Shown here: one piece after another, positions 37,189 to 46,987 of the stretch | How the letters are laid out: every line of letters starts with the position of its first letter | How positions within the stretch are numbered: the stretch's first letter is position 1 | Origin: Streptomyces sp. S465 | GTDB taxonomy: Bacteria; Actinomycetota; Actinomycetes; Streptomycetales; Streptomycetaceae | Length of the DNA stretch: 64,000 nt | Assembly (NCBI RefSeq): GCF_026898115.1 | Contig: NZ_CP114036.1 | Span: 3,224,001-3,288,000 of the forward strand | Reading direction: 5' to 3' | Position numbers and translations under genes: made by a program | The notes under the pieces: model-generated | The model's database searches: none | What the model was told of the DNA's origin: nothing | Seen by the model: the letters and a program-made list of their open reading frames with translations, nothing else

Positions 37189-39834
37189 GTGCCCGGTGAG
37201 AACCTGACCCGTGACGAGGCCCGTGCGCGGGCGAAGCTGCTGTCCGTCGAGGCGTACGAGGTGGCGCTCGACCTGCGGTCCGCGGTCGGGGAGCACACCG
37301 GGTCCGGGCCGCGCACCTTCCGCTCCACGACGACGATCCGCTTCCGCTGCGCGGAGCCGGGCGCGGCGACCTTCGCCGATCTGGTGGCGCCCTCGGTGAC
37401 CTCGGTGCGGCTGAACGGGCGGGAGCTGGACCCGGCGGCCGTCTTCGACGGCTCCCGGATCGCCCTGGAGGGGCTCGCCGCCGACAACGAGCTGGTGGTG
37501 GACGCGCGGTGCGCCTACAGCCGGACCGGCGAGGGGCTGCACCGCTTCGTGGACCCGGAGGACGGCGAGGTCTACCTCTACACCCAGTACGAGCCGGCCG
37601 ACGCCCGCCGGGTCTTCGCCAACTTCGAACAGCCGGACCTCAAGGCCCCGTTCACCTTCTCGGTGACCGCCCCCGAGGGCTGGACGGTGCTCGGTAACGG
37701 AACGGCCGGCCGGGTCGAGCCGTCCGGGGCGGGCGACGCCTCGGCGACCACCCACTTCACCCCGACCCGGCCCATCTCGACGTACATCACCGCCGTGGTC
37801 GCCGGTCCGTACCACTACGAGAGCGACCTCTACCGCCGCACGCTGCCGGACGGCTCGGAGCTGGAGATCCCGCTGGGGGCCCTGTGCCGCAAGGGGCTGG
37901 CCAAGCACTTCGACGCGGCCGACATCTTCACCGTCACCAAGCAGGGCCTGGACTTCTTCCACGACCACTTCGACTATCCGTACCCGTTCGGCAAGTACGA
38001 CCAGGCGTTCGTGCCGGAGTACAACATCGGCGCGATGGAGAACCCGGGGTGTGTGACCTTCCGGGAGGAGTTCGTCTTCCGCGGCAAGGTCACCCAGGCG
38101 TCCTACGAGCACCGGGCCAACGTCATCCTGCACGAGATGGCGCATATGTGGTTCGGCGACCTGGTGACCATGGAGTGGTGGGACGACCTGTGGCTCAAGG
38201 AGTCGTTCGCCGACTTCATGGGGGCCTTCGCGCTGGTCGGGGCGACCCGCTTCACCGACGGCTGGATCACCTTCGCCAACCGCCGCAAGGCATGGGCCTA
38301 CCGCGCCGACCAGCTGCCGTCCACCCACCCGGTCACGGCCGACATCGGGGACCTGGAGGACGCCAAGCTCAACTTCGACGGGATCACCTACGCCAAGGGC
38401 GCGTCCGTGCTCAAGCAGCTGGTGGCGTACGTCGGGCAGGACGCCTTCCTGGAGGGTGCGCGGCGCTACTTCAAGCGGCACGCGTACGGCAACACCCGGC
38501 TGTCGGATCTGCTGTCGGTGCTCGCCGAGACCTCGGGGCGGGACATGGCCGCCTGGTCGCGCGCCTGGCTGGAGACCGCGGGGGTCAACGTGCTCACCCC
38601 GCAGGCCACCTATGACGCCGAGGGGCACATCACCGAGCTGGCGGTGGTCCAGGAGGCCGCGGGCAGCGCTGGTTCCGATGGTGCGGCTCCGCCGCGCGGG
38701 ACGCTGCGGCCGCACCGGGTGGCCGTGGGGCTGTACCGCAAGGACGCCCCGTCCGGTGAGCGCGCCGGGGCGCTGGTGCGCTACGCCCGCGCCGAGGTGG
38801 ACGTCGACGGCCCCCGTACGGTCGTCACCGAGCTGACCGGGGCCGCCCGGCCCGATCTGATCCTGGTCAACGACGAGGACCTCACCTACTGCAAGGTCCG
38901 CTTCGACGTGGATTCGCTGGACACCCTGCGCGAGCACCTGGGCGAGCTGACCGATCCCCTCGCCCGCGCGCTGAGCTGGTCCGCGCTGTGGAACCTCACC
39001 CGCGACGCGCTGCTGCCCGCCCGGGACTACCTGGAGCTGGTGCGGCGGTTCGCCGGGGCGGAGAGCGACATCGGGGTGCTCCAGATGGTCCAGGCGTGGG
39101 CGCTGTCCGCCCTGCACTACTACTCGGCGCCGGACGCCCGGGAGGAGGCCGGCGCCCGGCTGGCCGAGGGCGCGCTGCGCGAGCTGCGGCTGGCCGAGCC
39201 GGGCAGCGGCCATCAGCTGGCCTGGGCGCGGTTCTTCGCCCAGGTCGCCGCCGCCGACTCCGAGGTGCGGCTGCTGCGCGGGCTGCTGGACGGCACCGCG
39301 CGGATCGACGGCCTGGATGTGGACCAGGAGCTGCGCTGGACGTTCCTGGCCGCGCTGGCCGCGAGCGGCCAGGCCGACGAGGCGCTGATCGCCGCCGAGC
39401 TGGCCCGCGACGACACCGCGTCCGGCAAGCGCCACCAGGTGCGGTGTCTGGCCGCCCGGCCCTCCGCCGCGGTCAAGGCCGAGGCGTGGGAGGCGGTGGT
39501 GGAGTCCGACCGGCTCTCCAACGCCCTGGTGGAGGCCACCATCTCCGGTTTCGACCAGCCGGGCCAGCGGGAGCTGCTGGCGCCGTACGCACCGCGCTAC
39601 TTCGAGATGATCGAGCGGATCTGGCAGGAGCGGTCGATCGAGATCGGAATGGCGATCGTGCGCGGGCTGTTCCCTGCCGCCCTGGGCGACGCCGACACCC
39701 TGGGGGCCGCCGATGCCTGGCTGAGCGGCCATCCGGACGCGGCGCCCGCGCTGCGCCGGCTGGTCCTGGAGGCACGCGACGACCTCGCCCGCGCCCTGCG
39801 CGGCCAGGAGTGCGACGCGCGGGCGGCCCGCTGA
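37189..39834 (+). CDS. pepN: Aminopeptidase N (M1 metallopeptidase), copy 1
   Basis: An 881-residue cytosolic zinc aminopeptidase. The exopeptidase motif is IGAMENPG and the zinc site is HEMAHMWFGDLVTMEWWDD with LKESFADF supplying the third ligand (Glu). The C-terminal ERAP1-like helical domain covers about residues 535-860. The GTG start (PGENLTRDEARARAKLL) follows GAGGGA. It differs from the usual LNES by LKES. A second, closely related copy lies at 44312-46882. It releases N-terminal residues from peptides, feeding peptide turnover. Confidence 0.95.
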   Translation: MPGENLTRDEARARAKLLSVEAYEVALDLRSAVGEHTGSGPRTFRSTTTIRFRCAEPGAATFADLVAPSVTSVRLNGRELDPAAVFDGSRIALEGLAADNELVVDARCAYSRTGEGLHRFVDPEDGEVYLYTQYEPADARRVFANFEQPDLKAPFTFSVTAPEGWTVLGNGTAGRVEPSGAGDASATTHFTPTRPISTYITAVVAGPYHYESDLYRRTLPDGSELEIPLGALCRKGLAKHFDAADIFTVTKQGLDFFHDHFDYPYPFGKYDQAFVPEYNIGAMENPGCVTFREEFVFRGKVTQASYEHRANVILHEMAHMWFGDLVTMEWWDDLWLKESFADFMGAFALVGATRFTDGWITFANRRKAWAYRADQLPSTHPVTADIGDLEDAKLNFDGITYAKGASVLKQLVAYVGQDAFLEGARRYFKRHAYGNTRLSDLLSVLAETSGRDMAAWSRAWLETAGVNVLTPQATYDAEGHITELAVVQEAAGSAGSDGAAPPRGTLRPHRVAVGLYRKDAPSGERAGALVRYARAEVDVDGPRTVVTELTGAARPDLILVNDEDLTYCKVRFDVDSLDTLREHLGELTDPLARALSWSALWNLTRDALLPARDYLELVRRFAGAESDIGVLQMVQAWALSALHYYSAPDAREEAGARLAEGALRELRLAEPGSGHQLAWARFFAQVAAADSEVRLLRGLLDGTARIDGLDVDQELRWTFLAALAASGQADEALIAAELARDDTASGKRHQVRCLAARPSAAVKAEAWEAVVESDRLSNALVEATISGFDQPGQRELLAPYAPRYFEMIERIWQERSIEIGMAIVRGLFPAALGDADTLGAADAWLSGHPDAAPALRRLVLEARDDLARALRGQECDARAAR

Positions 39835-39846
39835 CGGCTCCGTCAG

Positions 39847-39880
39847 CCGCGCGCCGAGCCTGTGGCGGCTCGGCGCGCGG
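39847..39880 (+). terminator. Terminator of pepN copy 1
   Basis: A perfect 14-base-pair stem (39847-39860 with 39867-39880) with a TGTGGC loop starts 13 bases past the stop and is followed by GGTGCCTTTT. Confidence 0.88.
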
Positions 39881-39991
39881 GGTGCCTTTTCGGCATTCGA
39901 ACTGCCGTCCTTTAGTGCGGTGTTGTCCGCTTTTGTCGACGACTGTGTAACAGCGGTTAGCCGGTGGAGCGGGCACGGGAATGGCGGTGGC

Positions 39992-41014
39992 ATGAGTCAC
40001 AACACGCCGCTGTCCCCCCGCCCTCTCCACCACCTCTCGGACGTCCAGCGCCGCGTCCTGACCACGCGTCAGCTGCGCGAACACGGTGTGTCCGGGTCCG
40101 TCGCCGCGGAGCGCTGCCGGCCCGGCGGGCCCTGGCAGCAGATCCTGCCGGGCGTCCATCTGCTCCACCCCGGCCCGCCGACCAGCGAGGAGCGGCTGCT
40201 GGCCGCGCTGCTGTACACCGCGAGCCGTGGCCAGGGGGCCGACGGCGGGGCGCCCGGCGGCGGCCCCTCCGGCGAGGCGATGATCACCGGGCTGGCCGCG
40301 CTCGCCCTGCACCACTTCTCCTCCGTTCCCCCGCTGGCCTCCCTGGACCAGGTCGACGTCCTGGTGCCGCGCACCCGGCGGCTGCGCGCCACCGGTTTCG
40401 TCCGCTTCGTCCGGGCCGGCACCCTGCCCGGCCCCCAGTACCTCGCGGGGGTGCCCACCGCCCCGGTGGCCCGCGCCCTCGCCGACGCGGTGGCCCGGCT
40501 CACCGATCCCACCCTGGTCCGCGGACTGCTCACCGAGTCCGTGCGCCACGGCCACTGCGAGGCCGCGGCCGTCGTCGCGGAGCTGAGCGCGGCCCGGCTG
40601 CTGTCCCGGCCGCATGTCGTGGACGCCGTGGACGCGCTGCTCGCCGAGGGCCGGGCGATCGCCGAGGGACGGCTGTACGACATGGTGCGCGGCCACCATC
40701 TGCCCGAACCGTTGTGGAACGTGGAGCTGCGGCTGCCCGGCGGGCCCTCCCTCGGCGGGGTGGACGCCTACTGGCAGGAGCAGGCGGTGGCGGTGGAGAT
40801 CGACGCACGGTCGCCGCGCCAGGACGAGCACGCCTGGCGCGGCGACCGCGGCCGCACGCGCGACCATCTGGAGAGGCTCGGCATCACGGTGGTGCGGGTC
40901 ACCCCGAAGAGGCTGCGGGAGTCCCTGGCCGAGCAGGCCGCGGTGGTCCGTACCGCCCTGATCGCGGCGGCCGACCGCGACCCGGCCTCCTATGTGGTGG
41001 TGATGCCCCGCTGA
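39992..41014 (+). CDS. AbiEi-like wHTH / DUF559-like protein
   Basis: A 340-residue protein. The N-terminal VLTTRQLREHGVSGSVAAER plus GPWQQILPGVHLL matches the winged-helix domain found in AbiEi-type antitoxins. The C-terminal part (LGGVDAYWQEQAVAVEID, then HLERLGITVVRVTPKRL) resembles DUF559, a PD-(D/E)xK endonuclease-like fold with Asp and Glu-x-Asp positions intact. Such fusions are common and single in Streptomyces and other actinobacteria. No AbiEii-type nucleotidyltransferase toxin is adjacent, so calling it an antitoxin is not justified. A DNA-binding or nuclease-like role is plausible but unproven. The ATG at 39992 has no strong binding site. Confidence 0.78.
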   Translation: MSHNTPLSPRPLHHLSDVQRRVLTTRQLREHGVSGSVAAERCRPGGPWQQILPGVHLLHPGPPTSEERLLAALLYTASRGQGADGGAPGGGPSGEAMITGLAALALHHFSSVPPLASLDQVDVLVPRTRRLRATGFVRFVRAGTLPGPQYLAGVPTAPVARALADAVARLTDPTLVRGLLTESVRHGHCEAAAVVAELSAARLLSRPHVVDAVDALLAEGRAIAEGRLYDMVRGHHLPEPLWNVELRLPGGPSLGGVDAYWQEQAVAVEIDARSPRQDEHAWRGDRGRTRDHLERLGITVVRVTPKRLRESLAEQAAVVRTALIAAADRDPASYVVVMPR

Positions 41015-41048
41015 CGTGGCCGGCGCCCCGAGCCCCGGCGCGGGCGGA

Positions 41049-42791
41049 TCAGGGCTTGCGCAGCAGCAGCTCGGTGTTGCGGTCCGTCGGGTCACCGGCG
41101 AGCTTCTGGCTGGCACCGGGCGCGTTGAAGGACAGCTCGCGGTAGAGGGCCGCGAGGCCGGTCTGGGACAGGTCCGTGAAGTCCGTACGGTGCGGTGCGG
41201 CCGACTCGATGAGCGTGGTGAACAGCGAGAGCGTGCCGTCGTGGTTGTCCACCACCTCGATCACCCGGGCCAGCTGGGGGAAGTCCACGTGCGAGGCGGT
41301 GGTGATCTCCCAGAAGGTGCCGTGCGGGGTGATCTCGTTCTGGTGGCTGTGGCCGTTGATCCAGGCGAGCACCTGGGGGTTGCGCTGGAAGAGGGCGACG
41401 ACCTCGTCCCCGCCGTGGCGGGCCTCGCCCGGCCGGTCCGGGTCGTGGTTCATGTTGTCCAGGCTGCGGCTGTAGTGGTGGCTGAAGACGATCACGTAGT
41501 CGTCCTCGTGGGCCTTCAGGGTCCGCTCCAGCCAGCGCAGCTGGGCGGTGCCGAGCGACCCGGTGTAGTGGCCGCCCGGGTCGGTGGTGTCCAGGCTGAT
41601 GCCGACCACGCCGTCGGAGATGCGGAATGTGTAGTAGAGGGTGCCCTGGTCGAGGTTGTCCTTGGTGTAGCCGTGGCCGACCGGGCCGGGGCCGGCGGCG
41701 GCCGGGTCGAGGTGCGCGGCCAGGTACTCGGCCTGGGTGAAGGGGGCGCGGCGCTCATCGGGGGTGACCGTGCGCATGTCCTTGGCGTGCGCCTCCAGCA
41801 GCGCCTTCATCTCCGTGCCCGTGGGGTCGGCCCCCTTGCGCGTCCCCTTGTAGAGCTGCTCGGCCGCCGCCGCCGAGATGATCTCCAGCTTGCGCTTCCC
41901 GGTGGCGAAGTCCGCGTAGTAGTCGTGGCCGAAGGAGTAGACACCGCCGGCCAGGTCGTCGTGGTTGCCGATGGTGGAGTACCACGGCAGCCGCAGACCG
42001 GGGCTGTGGACGGTGCGCAGCGCGGCCTCCAGGAAGCCGTCGACGCGCGGGAAGCCGAGCTTCTTGTCGGCGTCGCGCAGGGCCTGTTCGGGGTGCCAGA
42101 ACTCCTTGTGCCCGCTGTTCTGGACGCCCTCGTAGTGACGCGGATCGCCGGTGTTGGGGGTGATCCGGCCGCCGTTCATCGCGGTCAGGAACCACTCCAG
42201 CTCGATCTTGGCGTTGTTGTCGGTGTTGTCGCCGGTGGTCATGACGAACGACAGCGGCGCCCCGGTGGCGGGCCCGCCGCGCAGTCCGTTGATCCGCTCG
42301 ATGAGCGAGGCGACCCCGGCGATGGTCAGCGCCTCGTGCGGCCGCCACGCCCCGGCGCGCCCGGCGCGCAGGAACTCGTAGCGCATCGGGTGCTGGACAT
42401 CGGTCAGGTGCAGATCCGTGAGCTGGACGAACGAGGCGAGCGCGGTACGCCGGTCCGCGCGGCCGCCCTGTGCGCCGGTGATCTCGGTGCGGATCTCCCG
42501 ACCCCAGGCGGGGCCCGCGGCGAGCCGCCGGTAGCCGGTGGTGCCGTGTGCGGCGGAGAACGCTTCCAGCGTGGTACCGGCCGTCGAGGGCGCCGCGGGG
42601 GCCTGCACCACCCGGCGGGCCGCGGCGCGCGCGGTGGCGGGCTGCGAGGCGCCGGCCGAACCGCTGCCGGGCCCGAAGGCGAGCCCCAGACCCGCCGTGG
42701 CACCGGCGGCGGCGGTGGCGGCGAGGAACGTGCGCCGGTCGACGGCGGCGACGGCAGCTGCGGCGGACCGTACGGACCGTATGCGGGACAT
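41049..42791 (-). CDS. Tat-exported metallophosphoesterase (TIGR03767 family)
   Basis: A 580-residue calcineurin-like phosphoesterase. A twin-arginine signal (DRRTFLAATAAAGATAGLG, about residues 17-36) and an Ala-rich region lead to the catalytic domain. The metal-binding motifs are LTDLHLTD, MTTGDNTDNN, YSTIGNHDDL, VIVFSHHY and NGHSHQNE, in order. TIGR03767 proteins are actinobacterial and have no known substrate; phosphomonoesters or phosphodiesters are likely. The start is placed at ATG 42791 with GGGGAG upstream; the longer frame has no homology. A PHO-box-like repeat lies 186 bases upstream, divergent with asd. Confidence 0.93.
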   Translation of the reverse strand: MSRIRSVRSAAAAVAAVDRRTFLAATAAAGATAGLGLAFGPGSGSAGASQPATARAAARRVVQAPAAPSTAGTTLEAFSAAHGTTGYRRLAAGPAWGREIRTEITGAQGGRADRRTALASFVQLTDLHLTDVQHPMRYEFLRAGRAGAWRPHEALTIAGVASLIERINGLRGGPATGAPLSFVMTTGDNTDNNAKIELEWFLTAMNGGRITPNTGDPRHYEGVQNSGHKEFWHPEQALRDADKKLGFPRVDGFLEAALRTVHSPGLRLPWYSTIGNHDDLAGGVYSFGHDYYADFATGKRKLEIISAAAAEQLYKGTRKGADPTGTEMKALLEAHAKDMRTVTPDERRAPFTQAEYLAAHLDPAAAGPGPVGHGYTKDNLDQGTLYYTFRISDGVVGISLDTTDPGGHYTGSLGTAQLRWLERTLKAHEDDYVIVFSHHYSRSLDNMNHDPDRPGEARHGGDEVVALFQRNPQVLAWINGHSHQNEITPHGTFWEITTASHVDFPQLARVIEVVDNHDGTLSLFTTLIESAAPHRTDFTDLSQTGLAALYRELSFNAPGASQKLAGDPTDRNTELLLRKP

Positions 42792-44134
<1,343 letters not shown>

Positions 44135-44153
44135 CGCCGGTGCGCGACACGAG

Positions 44154-44185
44154 CGTGGGAGCGGCCCGTGCGGGTCGCTCCCACG
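44154..44185 (+). terminator. asd terminator hairpin
   Basis: CGTGGGAGCG (44154-44163) pairs with CGCTCCCACG (44176-44185); a G·T pair and a CCC/GGG extension lead to a GTGC loop. It begins 20 bases past the asd stop. Confidence 0.85.
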
Positions 44186-44311
44186 TCCGCGTCCGGGCGG
44201 GCTCGGTCGTCCACTGGCCGCCGGTGCCCTGGGACCGACCGTCCGACATGCGAGGATGGCCATCCGCCTGACGCATGGCGTACCGCACCTGACGAACGGG
44301 AGTAATCCGAC

Positions 44312-46882
44312 GTGCCTGGCACCAACCTCACAAGGGAGGAAGCCCAGCAGCGGGCGCGCCTCCTCACGGTGGACGCGTACGAGATCGAACTGGACCTGAG
44401 CGGCGCTCAGGAGGGCGGTACCTACCGTTCCGTGACCACGGTCCGGTTCGACGCCGACGAGTCGGGCGCGGAGTCGTTCATCGACCTGGTCGCGCCCACG
44501 GTGCACGAGGTGGTGCTCAACGGCGACGCGCTGGACCCCGCCGAGGTCTTCAAGGACTCGCGGATCGCCCTGCCGGGGCTGCTGGCCGGGCGCAACGAGC
44601 TGCGGGTGGTGGCGGACTGCGCGTACACCAACACCGGTGAGGGGCTGCACCGCTTCGTCGACCCGGTCGACCAGCAGGCGTACCTCTACACCCAGTTCGA
44701 GGTGCCCGACGCCCGCCGGGTGTTCGCCAGCTTCGAGCAGCCCGACCTGAAGGCCACGTTCCAGTTCACCGTGACGGCGCCGGAGGGCTGGACGGTGATC
44801 TCCAACTCGCCGACGCCGGAGCCGAAGGACAACGTCTGGCGGTTCGAGCCGACCCCGCGCATCTCCACGTACATCACCGCGCTGATCGTCGGCCCCTACC
44901 ACAGCGTGCACAGTTCCTACGAGAAGGACGGCCGCTCGGTCCCGCTGGGCATCTACTGCCGTCCCTCGCTCGCGGAGTACCTCGACTCGGACGCGATCTT
45001 CGAGGTGACGCGGCAGGGCTTCGAGTGGTTCGAGGAGAAGTTCGACTACGCGTACCCGTTCGCCAAGTACGACCAGCTCTTCGTGCCGGAGTTCAACGCG
45101 GGCGCGATGGAGAACGCGGGCGCGGTGACCATCCGCGACCAGTACGTCTTCCGCTCCAAGGTCACGGACGCGGCCTACGAGACACGTGCCGAGACCATCC
45201 TCCACGAGCTGGCCCACATGTGGTTCGGCGACCTCGTCACCATGGAGTGGTGGAACGACCTGTGGCTGAACGAGTCGTTCGCCACCTACACCTCGATCGC
45301 CTGCCAGGCCCACGCGCCGGGCAGCAAGTGGCCGCACTCGTGGACCACGTTCGCCAACTCCATGAAGACGTGGGCCTACCGGCAGGACCAGCTGCCCTCC
45401 ACCCACCCGATCATGGCCGAGATCAACGACCTGGACGACGTCCTGGTCAACTTCGACGGGATCACCTACGCCAAGGGCGCCTCGGTGCTCAAGCAGCTGG
45501 TCGCGTACGTCGGGATGGACGAGTTCTTCCGCGGCGTCCAGACGTACTTCAAGCGCCACGCGTACGGCAACACCCGGCTGTCGGACCTGCTCGGCGCGCT
45601 GGAGGAGACCAGCGGCCGCGATCTGAAGACCTGGTCGAAGAAGTGGCTGGAAACAGCGGGCATCAATGTCCTGCGGCCCCAGATCGAGACGGACGCGAGC
45701 GGCGCGGTGACCTCCTTCGCGGTGCGGCAGGAGGCCCCGGCGCTCCCCGCGGGCGCGAAGGGCGAGCCTACGCTGCGGCCGCACCGCATCGCCATCGGCC
45801 TGTACGACCTGGACGCGACCGGCAAGCTGGTCCGCTCCGAGCGGATCGAGCTGGACGTGGACGGTGAGCTGACCGAGGTACCGCAGCTGACCGGCAGGAA
45901 GCGCTCCGCCGTGATCCTGCTCAACGACGACGACCTCACCTACGCGAAGGTGCGGCTGGACCCGGAGTCGCTGGCCGTCGTCACCGAGCACCTGGGCGAC
46001 TTCGCGGAGTCGCTGCCGCGCGCGCTGAGCTGGGCCTCGGCCTGGGACATGGTCCGCGACGGCGAGCTGGCCACCCGCGACTACCTGGCGCTGGTGCTCT
46101 CGGGCATCGCCAAGGAGTCCGACATCGGCGTCGTCCAGTCGCTGCACCGCCAGGTGAAGCTGGCCCTGGACCTGTACGCCGCGCCGGCCTGGCGCGAGAC
46201 GGGCCTGGCCAGGTGGACCGAGGCCACGCTCGACCACCTGCGGGCGGCGGCGCCGGGCAGCGACCACCAGCTGGCGTGGGCGCGTGCCTTCGCCGCGACC
46301 GCCCGTACCGACGCCCAGCTGGACCTGGTCTCCGGGCTGCTGGCGGGCACCGAGTCGATCGAGGGCCTGGCCGTCGACACCGAGCTGCGCTGGGCGCTGC
46401 TCCAGCGGCTCGCCGCCACGGGGCGGGCGGACGAGGCGGCCATCGCGGCGGAGCTGGAGCGCGACAAGACCTCGGCGGGCGAGCGCCACGCCGCGACGGC
46501 GCGGGCCGCGCGGCCGACGGCCCAGGCCAAGGCGGAGGCATGGGCGTCGGTCGTGGAGAGCGACAAGCTGCCCAACGCGGTGCAGGAGGCGGTGATCGGC
46601 GGCTTCGTCCAGACCGATCAGCGGGAGCTGCTGGCGCCGTACACGGAGAAGTACTTCGCGGTGGTGCAGGACATCTGGAACGGCCGCAGCCATGAGATGG
46701 CGCAGCAGATCGCGGTGGGGCTCTACCCGGGGCTCCAGGTCTCGCAGGACACGCTGGACGCCACGGACGCGTGGCTCGCGGCCGCCGAGCCCTCGCCGGC
46801 GCTCCGGCGCCTGGTGACGGAGTCCCGCGCCGGGATCGAACGCGCGCTCAAGGCCCAGGCGGCGGACGCGAACGCGGGCTGA
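44312..46882 (+). CDS. pepN: Aminopeptidase N (M1 metallopeptidase), copy 2
   Basis: An 856-residue paralogue of copy 1. The exopeptidase motif is AGAMENAG, the zinc site HELAHMWFGDLVTMEWWND with LNESFATY, and the C-terminal ERAP1-like domain covers the last 320 residues. It starts at GTG 44312 (PGTNLTREEAQQRARLL) with ACGGGAG upstream. Its LNES motif is closer to the family norm than the LKES of copy 1, so this copy is probably the housekeeping enzyme. It lies 7 kb from copy 1 in the same orientation. Confidence 0.95.
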   Translation: MPGTNLTREEAQQRARLLTVDAYEIELDLSGAQEGGTYRSVTTVRFDADESGAESFIDLVAPTVHEVVLNGDALDPAEVFKDSRIALPGLLAGRNELRVVADCAYTNTGEGLHRFVDPVDQQAYLYTQFEVPDARRVFASFEQPDLKATFQFTVTAPEGWTVISNSPTPEPKDNVWRFEPTPRISTYITALIVGPYHSVHSSYEKDGRSVPLGIYCRPSLAEYLDSDAIFEVTRQGFEWFEEKFDYAYPFAKYDQLFVPEFNAGAMENAGAVTIRDQYVFRSKVTDAAYETRAETILHELAHMWFGDLVTMEWWNDLWLNESFATYTSIACQAHAPGSKWPHSWTTFANSMKTWAYRQDQLPSTHPIMAEINDLDDVLVNFDGITYAKGASVLKQLVAYVGMDEFFRGVQTYFKRHAYGNTRLSDLLGALEETSGRDLKTWSKKWLETAGINVLRPQIETDASGAVTSFAVRQEAPALPAGAKGEPTLRPHRIAIGLYDLDATGKLVRSERIELDVDGELTEVPQLTGRKRSAVILLNDDDLTYAKVRLDPESLAVVTEHLGDFAESLPRALSWASAWDMVRDGELATRDYLALVLSGIAKESDIGVVQSLHRQVKLALDLYAAPAWRETGLARWTEATLDHLRAAAPGSDHQLAWARAFAATARTDAQLDLVSGLLAGTESIEGLAVDTELRWALLQRLAATGRADEAAIAAELERDKTSAGERHAATARAARPTAQAKAEAWASVVESDKLPNAVQEAVIGGFVQTDQRELLAPYTEKYFAVVQDIWNGRSHEMAQQIAVGLYPGLQVSQDTLDATDAWLAAAEPSPALRRLVTESRAGIERALKAQAADANAG

Positions 46883-46891
46883 CCGGGGCGT

Positions 46892-46926
46892 GGCGCCGTG
46901 CGGGGCCCCGCGCCCCGCACGGCGCC
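46892..46926. terminator. Bidirectional terminator between pepN copy 2 and the Sel1/TPR gene
   Basis: A perfect 15-base-pair stem (46892-46906 with 46912-46926) has a five-base loop, in a convergent junction. Confidence 0.9.
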
Positions 46927-46987
46927 GCGGCCGCGGGTGGCCGGGGCCGTCTGACGGGTTCGTTGCCGGGCGCGGCCCGGTCAGCGA

